Source: Senimuribacter intestinalis
Lineage (GTDB): Bacteria; Bacillota; Clostridia; Peptostreptococcales; Anaerovoracaceae
Direction of reading: 5' to 3'
DNA length: 64,000 bases
Assembly: GCA_943192975.1 (NCBI GenBank)
Contig: CALPCJ010000006.1
Coordinates: 62,001 to 126,000, forward strand
Positions 25,640 through 34,523 of the stretch are shown one piece after another (the stretch's first letter is position 1; every line of letters starts with the position of its first letter). A program made the translations under genes and the position numbers. The notes beneath the pieces are model-generated. The model had not been told where the DNA came from, ran no database searches, and saw only the letters and a program-made list of their open reading frames with translations.

Positions 25640-26612
25640 TGAAGAAAAAGACCGGACGCTGGTTCGGATGGAGCATCTGAAAAAATACTTTCCCCTGCGG
25701 AGAGATAAGAAAAATGCCTTTGTCCGGGCAGTGGACGATGTGAATCTGGAAATTTTCCGCGGAGAAACCCTGGGACTTGTGGGAGAAAGCGGAAGTGGAA
25801 AAACGACGCTGGCAAAGATGATTCTGGGGCTTTTGCCGCCGACCGAGAGTACCATTTATCTCGATGGACTCGACGTATGGGACAAAAAGAATGAAAAAGC
25901 CCTGCGGCAAAGTGTAGGCGCAGTGTTTCAGGACCCAGCATCCTCACTGAATCCCCGTTCTTCTATCTATCGTTCCCTGGAAAGACCGCTTTTGATTAAT
26001 GGCTATAATAAGGCGACCGCCAAGGATTTGATTTACGATACGGCGGAGAAGATCAATATTGGACTGGAGCTTCTCGACAGATTTCCCCATGAACTGTCAG
26101 GCGGACAGCAGCAGAGAGTCAGTATTGCCCGCGCCATTATGCTGAAACCGAAACTTTTGGTGCTGGACGAACCGACCAGTGCACTGGATGTGTCGGTGCA
26201 GGCGCAGACGCTGAATGAACTTCTCAAACTGCAGGATGAACTTTCCATGACCTATCTGTTCATTACCCACAATCTGTCTGTGGTTAGATATATGAGCGAT
26301 CGGATCTGCGTGATGTACGGCGGCAAGATCATGGAAATCGGCAAAACTGCCGACATATACGCATCCTGCACCCATCCGTACACCTTCGGGCTGCTTTCTT
26401 CTGTGCCGCCTCTGCATCCGAAAGAGCGGTACCGCAAGAAGTATCTGCTCAGCGGCGATATGCCGAGTTTGACCGAAGATACGCCGGGCTGCCGATTCGC
26501 AGGCAGATGTAAATATTGTAAGGAAATCTGCAAGGCAGAAGCGCCGGAGATGAAAGAAGTAGGCGAAGGCCATTTTTCGGCGTGCCATTTTGCAGGAGAA
26601 CTGGAATTTTAA
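25632..26612 (+). CDS. dppF: Peptide ABC transporter ATPase DppF-type
   Basis: A 326-residue partner ATPase. I use the ATG at 25632, preceded by GGAGGTG, because the longer frame to 25479 lies inside dppD. Motifs are Walker A GESGSGKTT, signature LSGGQQQR, Walker B LLVLDEPTSALD and ITHNLSVV, plus C-terminal cysteines in CRFAGRCKYCKEIC. With DppD it powers uptake. Confidence 0.93.
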   Translation: MYSEEKDRTLVRMEHLKKYFPLRRDKKNAFVRAVDDVNLEIFRGETLGLVGESGSGKTTLAKMILGLLPPTESTIYLDGLDVWDKKNEKALRQSVGAVFQDPASSLNPRSSIYRSLERPLLINGYNKATAKDLIYDTAEKINIGLELLDRFPHELSGGQQQRVSIARAIMLKPKLLVLDEPTSALDVSVQAQTLNELLKLQDELSMTYLFITHNLSVVRYMSDRICVMYGGKIMEIGKTADIYASCTHPYTFGLLSSVPPLHPKERYRKKYLLSGDMPSLTEDTPGCRFAGRCKYCKEICKAEAPEMKEVGEGHFSACHFAGELEF

Positions 26613-26632
26613 GGTTGCAGTGAGGAGAAACA

Positions 26633-27988
26633 ATGAAAGAGTTAAAAATATTGAATGCGAAAATCCCTGATTTTGAAACAGATACCTGGGAAGTTGCCGA
26701 CATTTTAATCGATCACGGAACGATTTTGAAAGTAGGAACGGTGGATGAGGATACGCTGGAAACCATCGATGCGGAGGGCAAAATTGCCTCTCCTGGTTTT
26801 ATCGACATCCATGCCCATGAAAACGCGCTGCACGGCGATGCACATGACTTTTTCACAGCGGCCTGTGAGGTCAGAATGGGCGTTACGACGAAAGTAGGCG
26901 GCAACTGCGGCGACAGCTATAACAGGCTGGAAGACTTTTGCGGCAGAGTAAACAGTCAGGGCAGTCCTACCAACTATATGATGTTTGTGGGACAAAACAG
27001 CCTGCGTGAGCATGCCGGCGCCGGCGACAGGTATAAACCGTCTACGAAAGCGCAGCTTGACCAGATGAAACGGGAACTGGCAGCATGCAGAAAATACGGT
27101 CCTGTGGGACTGTCCTGCGGATTTGAATATGCGCCGGGTGTGACAACCGATGAAACGGTGGAACTTTTGTCTGCCCTGGAGGAGCCGGGATATTTGACCT
27201 CTGTGCATTTTCGCGCAGATGGACCGGACAGTGTGGCATCCATTGAGGAACTGGTGGAAATTCAGCGCAGAAGCGGCTACGGCATGCAGATGTCCCATAT
27301 TGGAAGCTGCAGCGCGGTAGGCTACATGCGACAGGCGCTGACGTGTATCGAGGAAGCCAGAGGCGCTGGGGTGGACATTACCTGCGACTGCTATCCTTAC
27401 ACGGCGTTCTGCACCGGTATCGGTACCGCGGTATTTGATGAAGCCAGCTTTGAGAAGTGGGACTACAGCGACCTGATGGTTACGGCAGGTCCATATAAAG
27501 GACAGCGGTGCGACAAGGCGCTGTTTGAAAAACTGCGCGCGGAAGACCCGGATCTGTATGTGGCGGCCTTTGTGATGAACGAGCCGGAAGTAGAGCTTGC
27601 GTATCAGGCTCCTTACGTCATGGTAGGCAGTGACTGCGGATTCACTGACGGTGGCGGTCATCCGAGAGGTGCGGGAACATTCCCTCGTGTACTTGGAAGG
27701 ATGGTGCGCGAAAAAGGCGTTCTCACCATGATGGACGCGCTGCGCAAGATGACAGTGCTGCCTGCTGATCGTCTCAATCTGAAGACAAAAGGTGAAATCA
27801 GAGAAGGTTTCGATGCGGATATCGTCATTTTCGATGAGAATGCGATTGCCGACTGCGCCACCTACGAACAGCCGACCCTGCCGCCCGATGGGATTTCTTA
27901 TGTCATATTAGGCGGACAGATTGCGGTAAAAGACAAAACCATGGTCAACGGAACACTGGGACGGTTCATTCCATATCAAAACAGCTAA
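26633..27988 (+). CDS. N-acyl-D-amino-acid deacylase family amidohydrolase
   Basis: A 451-residue amidohydrolase. The metal site is indicated by GFIDIHAHENA (HxH), a candidate metal-ligand cysteine in GGNCGDS, His in QMSHIGS and Asp in VGSDCG. This arrangement and the C-terminal ADIVIFDENAI strand match D-aminoacylase and its relatives, which remove the acyl group from N-acyl-D-amino acids. It ends the peptide-uptake operon and completes a chain of import, peptide cleavage and deacylation. Confidence 0.88.
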   Translation: MKELKILNAKIPDFETDTWEVADILIDHGTILKVGTVDEDTLETIDAEGKIASPGFIDIHAHENALHGDAHDFFTAACEVRMGVTTKVGGNCGDSYNRLEDFCGRVNSQGSPTNYMMFVGQNSLREHAGAGDRYKPSTKAQLDQMKRELAACRKYGPVGLSCGFEYAPGVTTDETVELLSALEEPGYLTSVHFRADGPDSVASIEELVEIQRRSGYGMQMSHIGSCSAVGYMRQALTCIEEARGAGVDITCDCYPYTAFCTGIGTAVFDEASFEKWDYSDLMVTAGPYKGQRCDKALFEKLRAEDPDLYVAAFVMNEPEVELAYQAPYVMVGSDCGFTDGGGHPRGAGTFPRVLGRMVREKGVLTMMDALRKMTVLPADRLNLKTKGEIREGFDADIVIFDENAIADCATYEQPTLPPDGISYVILGGQIAVKDKTMVNGTLGRFIPYQNS

Positions 27989-28015
27989 ATTCATAATGAC
28001 ACCTTTCAATAAAGT

Positions 28016-28054
28016 AAGCAGCCGCCCGGGATTTAAAGCCCTGTGCGGCTGCTT
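28016..28054 (+). terminator. Terminator-like hairpin of the peptide operon
   Basis: AAGCAGCCGC and GCGGCTGCTT form a 10-bp outer stem with a GGG/CCC inner stem. The T-run after it is poor (TTGCACTTTA), as is that after the hairpin at 37012. Confidence 0.7.
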
Positions 28055-28196
28055 GCACTTTAGTGGCAGAGCTATGGTGAATGTATCAAAGTGGCAGCCG
28101 CCGCATATTTGACATGTTAAGAAAATTTTCTGCAAAGTGAAGATGAAGAGATTGTACATGAGTCTTAAAATGTTGAATTTTTAACAAATGTTCTTT

Positions 28197-28213
28197 TGGC
28201 ATACTCTTTGCAA
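28197..28213 (+). promoter_or_regulatory. Sigma-54 promoter of the APC permease
   Basis: TGGCATACTCTTTGC, with the -24 GG and -12 GC at the correct 10-base spacing, 41 bases before the permease ATG. A TGCACTTT / AAAGTGGCA inverted pair about 100-140 bases upstream may bind the activator. Confidence 0.82.
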
Positions 28214-28253
28214 TTATCTTTTTCGACAATCAAAATGAAAAGGAGGAGAAAGA

Positions 28254-29528
28254 ATGTCAAATCAAAAAAATATTGCGGCTGAAAACGGCGAATTTAAAAA
28301 AGAGATTTCTGTTTTCGGCGGCGTTATCAGTCTGCTGGGTGCTCTTTGTTTCTCGGAACTTGGCTCTTCTATGCCAAAGGCCGGCGGACTAACTGTATAT
28401 CTCAACGAGGTATATCATCCTGTCGTAGGTTATATGTACGGATTCAGCCAGTGGCTTATCGCAAGTCCAGGTTCCATTTCCGCGGTGGCGATCGCAATAC
28501 CTACTGCACTGGTGGAATTTTTTCCTGGTATGGGGGACATGCACATCAAGTCTATCGCTATCGTCCTTATTATCTTATTTACCTTGTATAATATTTTAGG
28601 TGTAAAAGAGGCATCTGTTATGGCAAACATCACCATGGTTGCCAAGATTGTACCGATGGCAATTATTTTAATCGGCGCCATTATTATCGGCAATCAGATG
28701 CCGGATTTAAGCCCTGTTCCGGTGGAAGCGACTGGCGAAACAGCTAGCTTTACCAGTGGAATCGGAATCGTAGCATTCGCTACCCTGTCCTCCCTGTGGG
28801 CGTTTGAAGGCTGGTCCAATGTAGCCAACTTGGGCGAAGAAATGAGAAATCCGCAGAAGAATCTTCCGAAAGCGCTGATCATCGGTGTCGGATTTGTAAC
28901 CGTATTCTACATTTTGTTTAACTTCGCGATCTATCGTGTCATTCCAATCGAAGAAGCAAAAACCATGATTGAAGCGGATAACGTATATCTGGGTACAGAA
29001 GTCGCAAGACGTCTGTTCGGCGGCTTCGGCAGCGTCCTGGTTGTTGCAGCTATGCTGATTGCGATGCTGGGTTCTCTGAACGGGCAGGTACTGGCATATG
29101 CCAGAGTCGGCTACGCGATGTCTCACGAGGGACATTTCTTCAGAAATCAGGGAAAGCTTTCCAATAAAGGTGTTCCTGCAATCGCGCTGATCACCCAGTG
29201 TGTCATCGCTATCATTCTGGTACTGTTCCGCAGTCTGGATCAGCTGACCACATTGGTTGTATTCCTGGGCGCCATCGGCTCTCTGCTTGGTGTATTCGGT
29301 GTACTGGTCAACCGTTATCGCTTCCCTGACAGAGAAAAACCTTACAAGGTGCCTGGCGGTGTAGTAACTGTAATTATCGCCACTTTATGCTTTGTAGCAC
29401 TGCTTGTCAGCAACTTCCTGGACGACCCTATGATGTCCATCTTCGGATTAATCGTCGTTCCTGCAATCGGCGCAGTCATCTACATCTACTATGACCGCCT
29501 GAACAAGAAAGAAGCAAAGAACGCATAA
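28254..29528 (+). CDS. APC-family amino acid permease apparently lacking TM1
   Basis: A 424-residue permease of the L-type APC family, with SLWAFEGWSNVANLGEEMRN and SLNGQVLAYARVGYAMSHEG. The N-terminus reads KKEISVFGGVISLLGALCFS. In relatives the first part (KKEISxFGG) begins TM1 and the second part (GGVISLLGALCFxEL) is TM2, so a block of roughly 35-45 residues with TM1 and its substrate-binding GSGIF loop seems to be missing in frame. The ATG and ribosome binding site (AAAGGAGGAG) are good. It is transcribed alone from a sigma-54 promoter and probably carried an amino acid for the hydrolase operon at 32596; activity is doubtful. Confidence 0.88.
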   Translation: MSNQKNIAAENGEFKKEISVFGGVISLLGALCFSELGSSMPKAGGLTVYLNEVYHPVVGYMYGFSQWLIASPGSISAVAIAIPTALVEFFPGMGDMHIKSIAIVLIILFTLYNILGVKEASVMANITMVAKIVPMAIILIGAIIIGNQMPDLSPVPVEATGETASFTSGIGIVAFATLSSLWAFEGWSNVANLGEEMRNPQKNLPKALIIGVGFVTVFYILFNFAIYRVIPIEEAKTMIEADNVYLGTEVARRLFGGFGSVLVVAAMLIAMLGSLNGQVLAYARVGYAMSHEGHFFRNQGKLSNKGVPAIALITQCVIAIILVLFRSLDQLTTLVVFLGAIGSLLGVFGVLVNRYRFPDREKPYKVPGGVVTVIIATLCFVALLVSNFLDDPMMSIFGLIVVPAIGAVIYIYYDRLNKKEAKNA

Positions 29529-29561
29529 AATAGCCCTTATCATACAGGGGAGGTTCCCCCA

Positions 29562-29605
29562 AATCCCCTAGGAAAGACCCAGGTCTTATCCTGGGGGATT
29601 TTTTC
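29562..29605 (+). terminator. Terminator between the permease and the first enhancer-binding protein
   Basis: AATCCCC-TAGGA pairs with TCCTG-GGGGATT, followed by TTTTTTC. An alternative GGGGA/TCCCC stem starts at 29547, so the region may switch folds. Confidence 0.82.
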
Positions 29606-29649
29606 TTAAACTTTGCGGGGCGCAAGCCGCGGACAGGAGAGAAACACAT

Positions 29650-31029
29650 ATGGAATTATCAAACTATGTCAAACAGATTCTGAATATTTACAATTACTAC
29701 GACGGCGCCATCATCATGGACCGAAAGGGGATCATCGAATACTATTACAACAGCCGCAAAGACATCAATACGCTGACTAACGAAGAAACCCGGGGAAAGA
29801 GCCTGTTTACGATATATCCTGATCTGGAACGGGAAAACAGCTCCATGTTTGAGGTAGTTCGAACCGGAAAGCCGCTGCTGAATCAGTATCAGAAGCTGAT
29901 TAATTATAGAAATGAGACTTATGAGGCGTTGTTCAGCACCTTTCCTATCTATATAGAGAATCAGATTGCCGGCTGTATCGAGGTGTTTCTGTATCTGGAA
30001 GAACGAGAAGAACATCTGAACATTTTTATCATGAATTCTAAAACGACCGGCACACGGGAGCCCTATCTGCTGCGCGATATCGTCTCGGTTTCTGCGCCAA
30101 TGGAGCAGTTAAAAGAGCGAATCATTCAGGCGTCCCGTACGAAATCCACGGTGCTCATCTATGGAGAAACCGGTACAGGAAAAGAGTTGGTCGCGCAGGC
30201 GCTGCACGCAAACAGCTCGCGGGGCGGAAAACGGTTTCTCTCTCAGAACTGCGCCGCCATCCCGGAGAATTTGCTGGAAAGCATTCTGTTCGGCACTGTA
30301 AAAGGAGGGTTTACCAATGCGGAAAATCATATGGGACTCTTTGAAGCTGCCAGCGGCGGTACACTTTTTCTGGACGAAGTCAATTCTATGGACCTGGCAG
30401 TACAGGCAAAGCTGCTGCGCGTGTTGGAGGAGCAAAAAGTAACGCGTATCGGAAGTACCAAGGAAATTCCTGTGGACGTAAGGATTATTGCTGCGATGAA
30501 TGAATCTCCGAAAGAATGCGTGCAAAACGGAACACTGCGGGAGGATTTGTATTACCGCCTGCGCGTGGTGCAGCTGGATTTGCCGCCGCTGCGGGAACGA
30601 AAGGAAGACATCGTACCGCTGATCGAACATTATATCGACTTTTTTAACCGGACGATGCAAAGGCAGATTAAAGGCGTGTCTTCGGAGCTTATGGCGGCAT
30701 TCTGCCAATACACCTGGCCGGGCAATGTGCGGGAACTGCGAAATATGATTGAAAGCGGTTTCAACCTATGTGAAGGCGATGTGATCGACATGGAAGATAT
30801 CGACATCAATGTACTTGCTGCTGCCGGAGAGCAGTATGACGAGAAGTGTCTGCCGATTAATAGTCTGAAAGCAAGAATGCAGCACTTTGAACGGTATATT
30901 TTGCAGGAAGCGCTGACCCAGTGCGGCAGTATTACAGATACCGCAGCCTGTCTTGGGATCAGCAGGCAGACCCTGAGTGCGAAAATGAAGTCGCTGGAGA
31001 TTGCGGATATCTGCCGCGGAGAGGAGTAA
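29650..31029 (+). CDS. Sigma-54-dependent transcriptional activator (RocR-type), copy 1
   Basis: A 459-residue enhancer-binding protein: N-terminal PAS-like sensor (YNYYDGAIIMDRKGIIEYYY), central AAA+ domain from about residue 140 with Walker A GETGTGKE and Walker B TLFLDEV, and a C-terminal Fis-type helix-turn-helix (TDTAACLGISRQTLSAKM). The sigma-54 contact loop, normally GAFTGA, reads GGFTNA, which may weaken activation. It should act on the -24/-12 promoters at 28197 and 32538. Confidence 0.92.
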   Translation: MELSNYVKQILNIYNYYDGAIIMDRKGIIEYYYNSRKDINTLTNEETRGKSLFTIYPDLERENSSMFEVVRTGKPLLNQYQKLINYRNETYEALFSTFPIYIENQIAGCIEVFLYLEEREEHLNIFIMNSKTTGTREPYLLRDIVSVSAPMEQLKERIIQASRTKSTVLIYGETGTGKELVAQALHANSSRGGKRFLSQNCAAIPENLLESILFGTVKGGFTNAENHMGLFEAASGGTLFLDEVNSMDLAVQAKLLRVLEEQKVTRIGSTKEIPVDVRIIAAMNESPKECVQNGTLREDLYYRLRVVQLDLPPLRERKEDIVPLIEHYIDFFNRTMQRQIKGVSSELMAAFCQYTWPGNVRELRNMIESGFNLCEGDVIDMEDIDINVLAAAGEQYDEKCLPINSLKARMQHFERYILQEALTQCGSITDTAACLGISRQTLSAKMKSLEIADICRGEE

Positions 31030-31033
31030 CGGC

Positions 31034-32431
31034 ATGAAAAAATTGCGGGAATATGCGCAGGAAATATTGGATGTATACAACTATTTCAACGGCATCATCA
31101 TCTTTGATCGGAGCGCGACAGCCGTGTATTACTATAACAATCGTCCTGACATCAATCAGCTGTGCGAAAAAGATGTGATTGGAAAAACGCTGCCGCAGAT
31201 TTATCCCGAATTGGACTTGGAAAACAGTACGATTATGCGGGCGCTGCAAACGGGAAAACCGACGTCCAACATTTATCAGAAAATCAAAGACTTTAAGGGA
31301 CAGGAAGTGCAGGAGGTCAATACAACGCTGCCTATTTTTGATGGAAACGAAATCATTGGCGCGGTGGAAGCCTCCCAGTATATCATCGGTGAAAATGAAT
31401 ACCGCAATATTTATATTACGCCGATTAACAGTGAAATTGAGCGCGCTTGTTTCACAGTAGACGATATCATTTCCGAAAGTTCCGATATGGAAGCGGTCAA
31501 GAACAAAATCCGAAAAGTTTCCAAAACCGATTCTTCCATTTTGCTGTATGGAAAAACGGGTTCCGGCAAAGGGATGGCAGCAGAAGCCATTCACGCGGGC
31601 AGCGCGCGCAGCAAACATCGTTTTGTCACGCAAAACTGCGCCGCCATCCCATCCACCCTGATGGAGAGTATTTTATTCGGCACGATAAAGGGCAGTTTTA
31701 CCGGTGCGGAAGACCGCAGAGGGCTCTTTGAAACGGCTGACGGCGGTACCCTTTTTCTGGACGAAATCAACAATATGGATTTGAATCTGCAGGCAAAGAT
31801 TCTGAAGGCCATTGAGGAGCAGAAAATCACAAGAGTGGGCGATTACGAGCCGCGTCCCGTCAATGTGCGGGTCATTGCGGCGGCAAATATCGATCCGCTG
31901 CAGCTGGTCAGAAATGGAATCCTGCGCGAAGATCTTTATTACAGGCTTCGTGTAGTGCAGATTGACATGCCCGATTTGAAGGCGCGTAAAGAAGATATCA
32001 TGCTGCTGACCGAACACTTTATCAGAGAAAATAATCGAAGAATGGACCGGCATATTTTAGGGGTGGATGACAGCGTAAAGGATTTTTTCCTGCGTTATGA
32101 CTGGCCCGGCAATGTCCGAGAGCTTGCCAATACCATCGAAGGCGCTTTTAACTTCGCAAAAGATACGCTGCTTCATCTGGAAGATATCCCATGGATTTCG
32201 GAGCTGGAAACGGAAGAAGAGGAAACATTTCCGCCTTTTGCAGCTGCAGCGTGCCGCCCTTTGAAAGAGATTCTGCAAGGGTATGAACGCAGTCTGATTC
32301 TAAGGAGCATGGAGGAACACAGCACCATGCAGAACCTGTTGGCGGCGCTGCACATCAGCAGGCAGAACTTGAACCATAAAATGAAGCAGTATGGCATTGA
32401 AAATAAATTTGACAGTCTGAAAAAATTTTAA
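31034..32431 (+). CDS. Sigma-54-dependent transcriptional activator (RocR-type), copy 2
   Basis: A 465-residue paralogue of the preceding protein, 4 bases downstream. The ATG at 31034 has GAGGAG 7 bases before it. It has the same layout: PAS-like sensor (YNYFNGIIIFDRSATAVYYY), AAA+ domain with GKTGSGKG as Walker A and GSFTGA as the sigma-54 contact loop, and a Fis-type C-terminus (LAALHISRQNLNHKMKQYG). The loop is nearer to the GAFTGA norm than in copy 1, so this may be the more active partner, with the two forming mixed hexamers or sensing different ligands. Confidence 0.92.
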   Translation: MKKLREYAQEILDVYNYFNGIIIFDRSATAVYYYNNRPDINQLCEKDVIGKTLPQIYPELDLENSTIMRALQTGKPTSNIYQKIKDFKGQEVQEVNTTLPIFDGNEIIGAVEASQYIIGENEYRNIYITPINSEIERACFTVDDIISESSDMEAVKNKIRKVSKTDSSILLYGKTGSGKGMAAEAIHAGSARSKHRFVTQNCAAIPSTLMESILFGTIKGSFTGAEDRRGLFETADGGTLFLDEINNMDLNLQAKILKAIEEQKITRVGDYEPRPVNVRVIAAANIDPLQLVRNGILREDLYYRLRVVQIDMPDLKARKEDIMLLTEHFIRENNRRMDRHILGVDDSVKDFFLRYDWPGNVRELANTIEGAFNFAKDTLLHLEDIPWISELETEEEETFPPFAAAACRPLKEILQGYERSLILRSMEEHSTMQNLLAALHISRQNLNHKMKQYGIENKFDSLKKF

Positions 32432-32454
32432 CACACTGGAGATTTTGATTGCTT

Positions 32455-32482
32455 GCACTCTTTCTGCAGCACGAAAGAGTGC
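32455..32482 (+). promoter_or_regulatory. Perfect palindrome, candidate enhancer site or gene-end hairpin
   Basis: GCACTCTTTC and GAAAGAGTGC form a perfect 10-bp inverted repeat around 8 bases, ending 55 bases before the sigma-54 promoter. There is no T-run after it, so an upstream activator site is more likely than a terminator. Confidence 0.6.
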
Positions 32483-32537
32483 TTGTAATTTCAACGAAAA
32501 GACGATTGGGATTTCCGGCGCTGACTGACTTTTTTCT

Positions 32538-32554
32538 TGGCACGGGAATTGCTA
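32538..32554 (+). promoter_or_regulatory. Sigma-54 promoter of the guanidino-hydrolase operon
   Basis: TGGCACGGGAATTGC is an exact RpoN consensus match 41 bases before the ATG at 32596 and nearly identical to the promoter at 540. Confidence 0.9.
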
Positions 32555-32595
32555 TATAAATTATTGATGATCATGAAAATGGAGGTGAAGGCAAT

Positions 32596-33540
32596 ATGAG
32601 CCAATTAAAACACGATATTGATGCAATACCAGGGGAAAGATGGTTTCCAAAAGAAACTGCTTTTGAAGAAGATATGAATGAATACTGGGGAGATTTCGGC
32701 GTTTGTTCCGAAGTCGACACCCTACGGGCAGTACTGATGAGAAGACCCGGAAAAGAAGTAGAAGATTTTGATGCTGCGGCAGTCAGATTTTCTGATGAAC
32801 CCATCGATGTGGAACTGATGAGAAAACAGCATGACGATGTGGTAAAGGTCTACACAGACTTTGGCGTCAAGGTACATTATGTGGAACACCAGAGAGAGGA
32901 TAGACCGAACGCTATTTTCTGCCGTGATCTGATGTTTATGACACCGGAAGGCGCGATTTTGACAAGACCAGGCATGGCAGCCCGCAGAGGGGAAGAACGC
33001 TATATCGCCGAAGCTCTGGGCAAGCTGGGTGTGCCAATTCTGCGCACCATTGCTGGAGACGGCATGTTTGAAGGCGCTAACGGCATGTGGGTAGACAGAC
33101 ATACCTGCGTTTTATCCACCGGCAGCCGCTGCAACCGGAGCGGTTATGAACAGGTAAAATACGAGCTGGAACGCATGGGTGTCGACGTGTACCATATGCA
33201 GCAGCCTTACAGCAACATTCACATCGACGGACTGATGAATCCGCTGAGCCACGAAGATGTTCTGGTTCACGCTTCTCAGGTGCCTTACGATATTCTGGAT
33301 ATGCTGAAGAAAAAGGGTTATCGCATTTTGGAAGCACCGTCTCAGACAGAGGTGAGAGAAAACTTTGCCTGCAATTTCGTAGCGCTGGAGCCGGGGCACA
33401 TTCTCATGCCGGAAGGAAGCCCGAGAACCCAGGAACTGTTAGAAAACAGCGGCATCAAAGTGCAGACTGTCAATATTTCTGAAATTATGAAAGGCAAAGG
33501 TGCGCTGCACTGTATTACTGCTTATTTGAAGAGAGGCTAA
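32596..33540 (+). CDS. Guanidino-group hydrolase, DDAH / arginine deiminase superfamily
   Basis: A 314-residue amidinotransferase-fold enzyme. Likely catalytic residues are E159 (MFEGANG), H209 (NIHIDG) and nucleophile C306 (ALHCITA), with CRDLMFMTPEG forming part of the guanidinium pocket. Family members hydrolyse arginine, methylarginines or related guanidines to citrulline-type products, or transfer amidino groups. It opens a sigma-54 operon beside RocR-type activators, consistent with catabolism of an arginine-like compound. The exact substrate is not evident. GGAGGTG precedes the ATG. Confidence 0.88.
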   Translation: MSQLKHDIDAIPGERWFPKETAFEEDMNEYWGDFGVCSEVDTLRAVLMRRPGKEVEDFDAAAVRFSDEPIDVELMRKQHDDVVKVYTDFGVKVHYVEHQREDRPNAIFCRDLMFMTPEGAILTRPGMAARRGEERYIAEALGKLGVPILRTIAGDGMFEGANGMWVDRHTCVLSTGSRCNRSGYEQVKYELERMGVDVYHMQQPYSNIHIDGLMNPLSHEDVLVHASQVPYDILDMLKKKGYRILEAPSQTEVRENFACNFVALEPGHILMPEGSPRTQELLENSGIKVQTVNISEIMKGKGALHCITAYLKRG

Positions 33541-33571
33541 TTTGATATCGATTATATACAAGGAGGAAATT

Positions 33572-34518
33572 ATGAACGAAAAACAAGGAATGAACAACAC
33601 TGCAGATATTGATGCGCTTCCAGGAGAGCGCTGGTTTGCGAAAGAATCTTCTATCATTGACGATATGCCGGAGCTTTGGGGAGACTGGGGCGTCTGCTCC
33701 GAGGTCGATACCCTGCGCGCCGTGCTCATGCGCAGACCGGGAAAGGAAATTGAAAACTTTGACTGGCAGGCTGCTAGATTTAAAGCTCCTATCGATCCTG
33801 AGCGTTTTCGTCAGCAGCACGATGCATTAGCGCAGATTTACAGAGATCACGGTGCGACTGTTCACTATATCGAAGAACAGCGGGAAGACAGACCGAATGC
33901 TTTGTTCTGCCGCGATCTGGTCTTCATGACCCCAGAAGGAGCCATCGTTACACGTCCAGCGATGGAGGCAAGACGCGGCGAAGAACGTTATGCTGCAAAA
34001 AAACTGGCTGAACTAGGTGTGCCTATCATTAGAACTGTCTGCGGCAGCGGAACCTTTGAAGGGGCTATGGGGCTTTGGATTGACCGTCATACCGTTGTCC
34101 TGGCTTCCGGTGTGCGCACCAACCGTGAAGGCTACGAAATGGTTGAATCCGAACTTCGCAGAATGGGTGTTACAGAAATTCTGCACATGCAGATTCCTTA
34201 CGTGACGGGCTGTTAAACATGGCAAGCCACGATGTTGCAATGATTCACGCATCGCAGGTGCCTTATGACGTGTGCGACGCGCTGAAGAAAAAAGGCATCA
34301 AGCTGCTGGAATGCCCTTCCAGAATTGAAGCAAAAGAGAGCTTTGCCATCAACTTTGTTGCCATAGAACCAGGCACGATTGTAATGCCTGCAGGTAATCC
34401 GCGCTCACAGGAGTTGCTTGAAAAGAACGGCATCAATGTCATTCCTGTAGAATTTGATGAAATCATGAAAGGGTTCGGTGCAATTCACTGCTGCACTGCA
34501 TTTTTGAAAAGAGGTTAA
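33572..34518 (+). pseudogene. Second DDAH-family gene, frameshifted by a small deletion at the catalytic His
   Basis: A close paralogue of the preceding gene, starting at ATG 33572 (AGGAGG just upstream; the frame from 33542 is an artefact). After MQIPY at 34201 the frame hits TAA at 34214. The downstream part resumes in another frame as DGLLNMASH and continues to the normal C-terminus at 34518. Compared with the intact copy (PYSNIHIDGL), about 13 bases are missing, and these encode the catalytic histidine. Glu (codon 163) and the C-terminal cysteine (at 34489) remain. The product should be inactive. A recent loss is likely because the rest is well preserved. Confidence 0.85.
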
Positions 34519-34523
34519 GCGAC

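Noticed and set aside
28016..28054. Shared mobile repeat with the hairpin at 37012
   Set aside because: Only the GCTGCTTG..GCACTTTA tails are alike; the stems differ, so they are separate gene-end hairpins.
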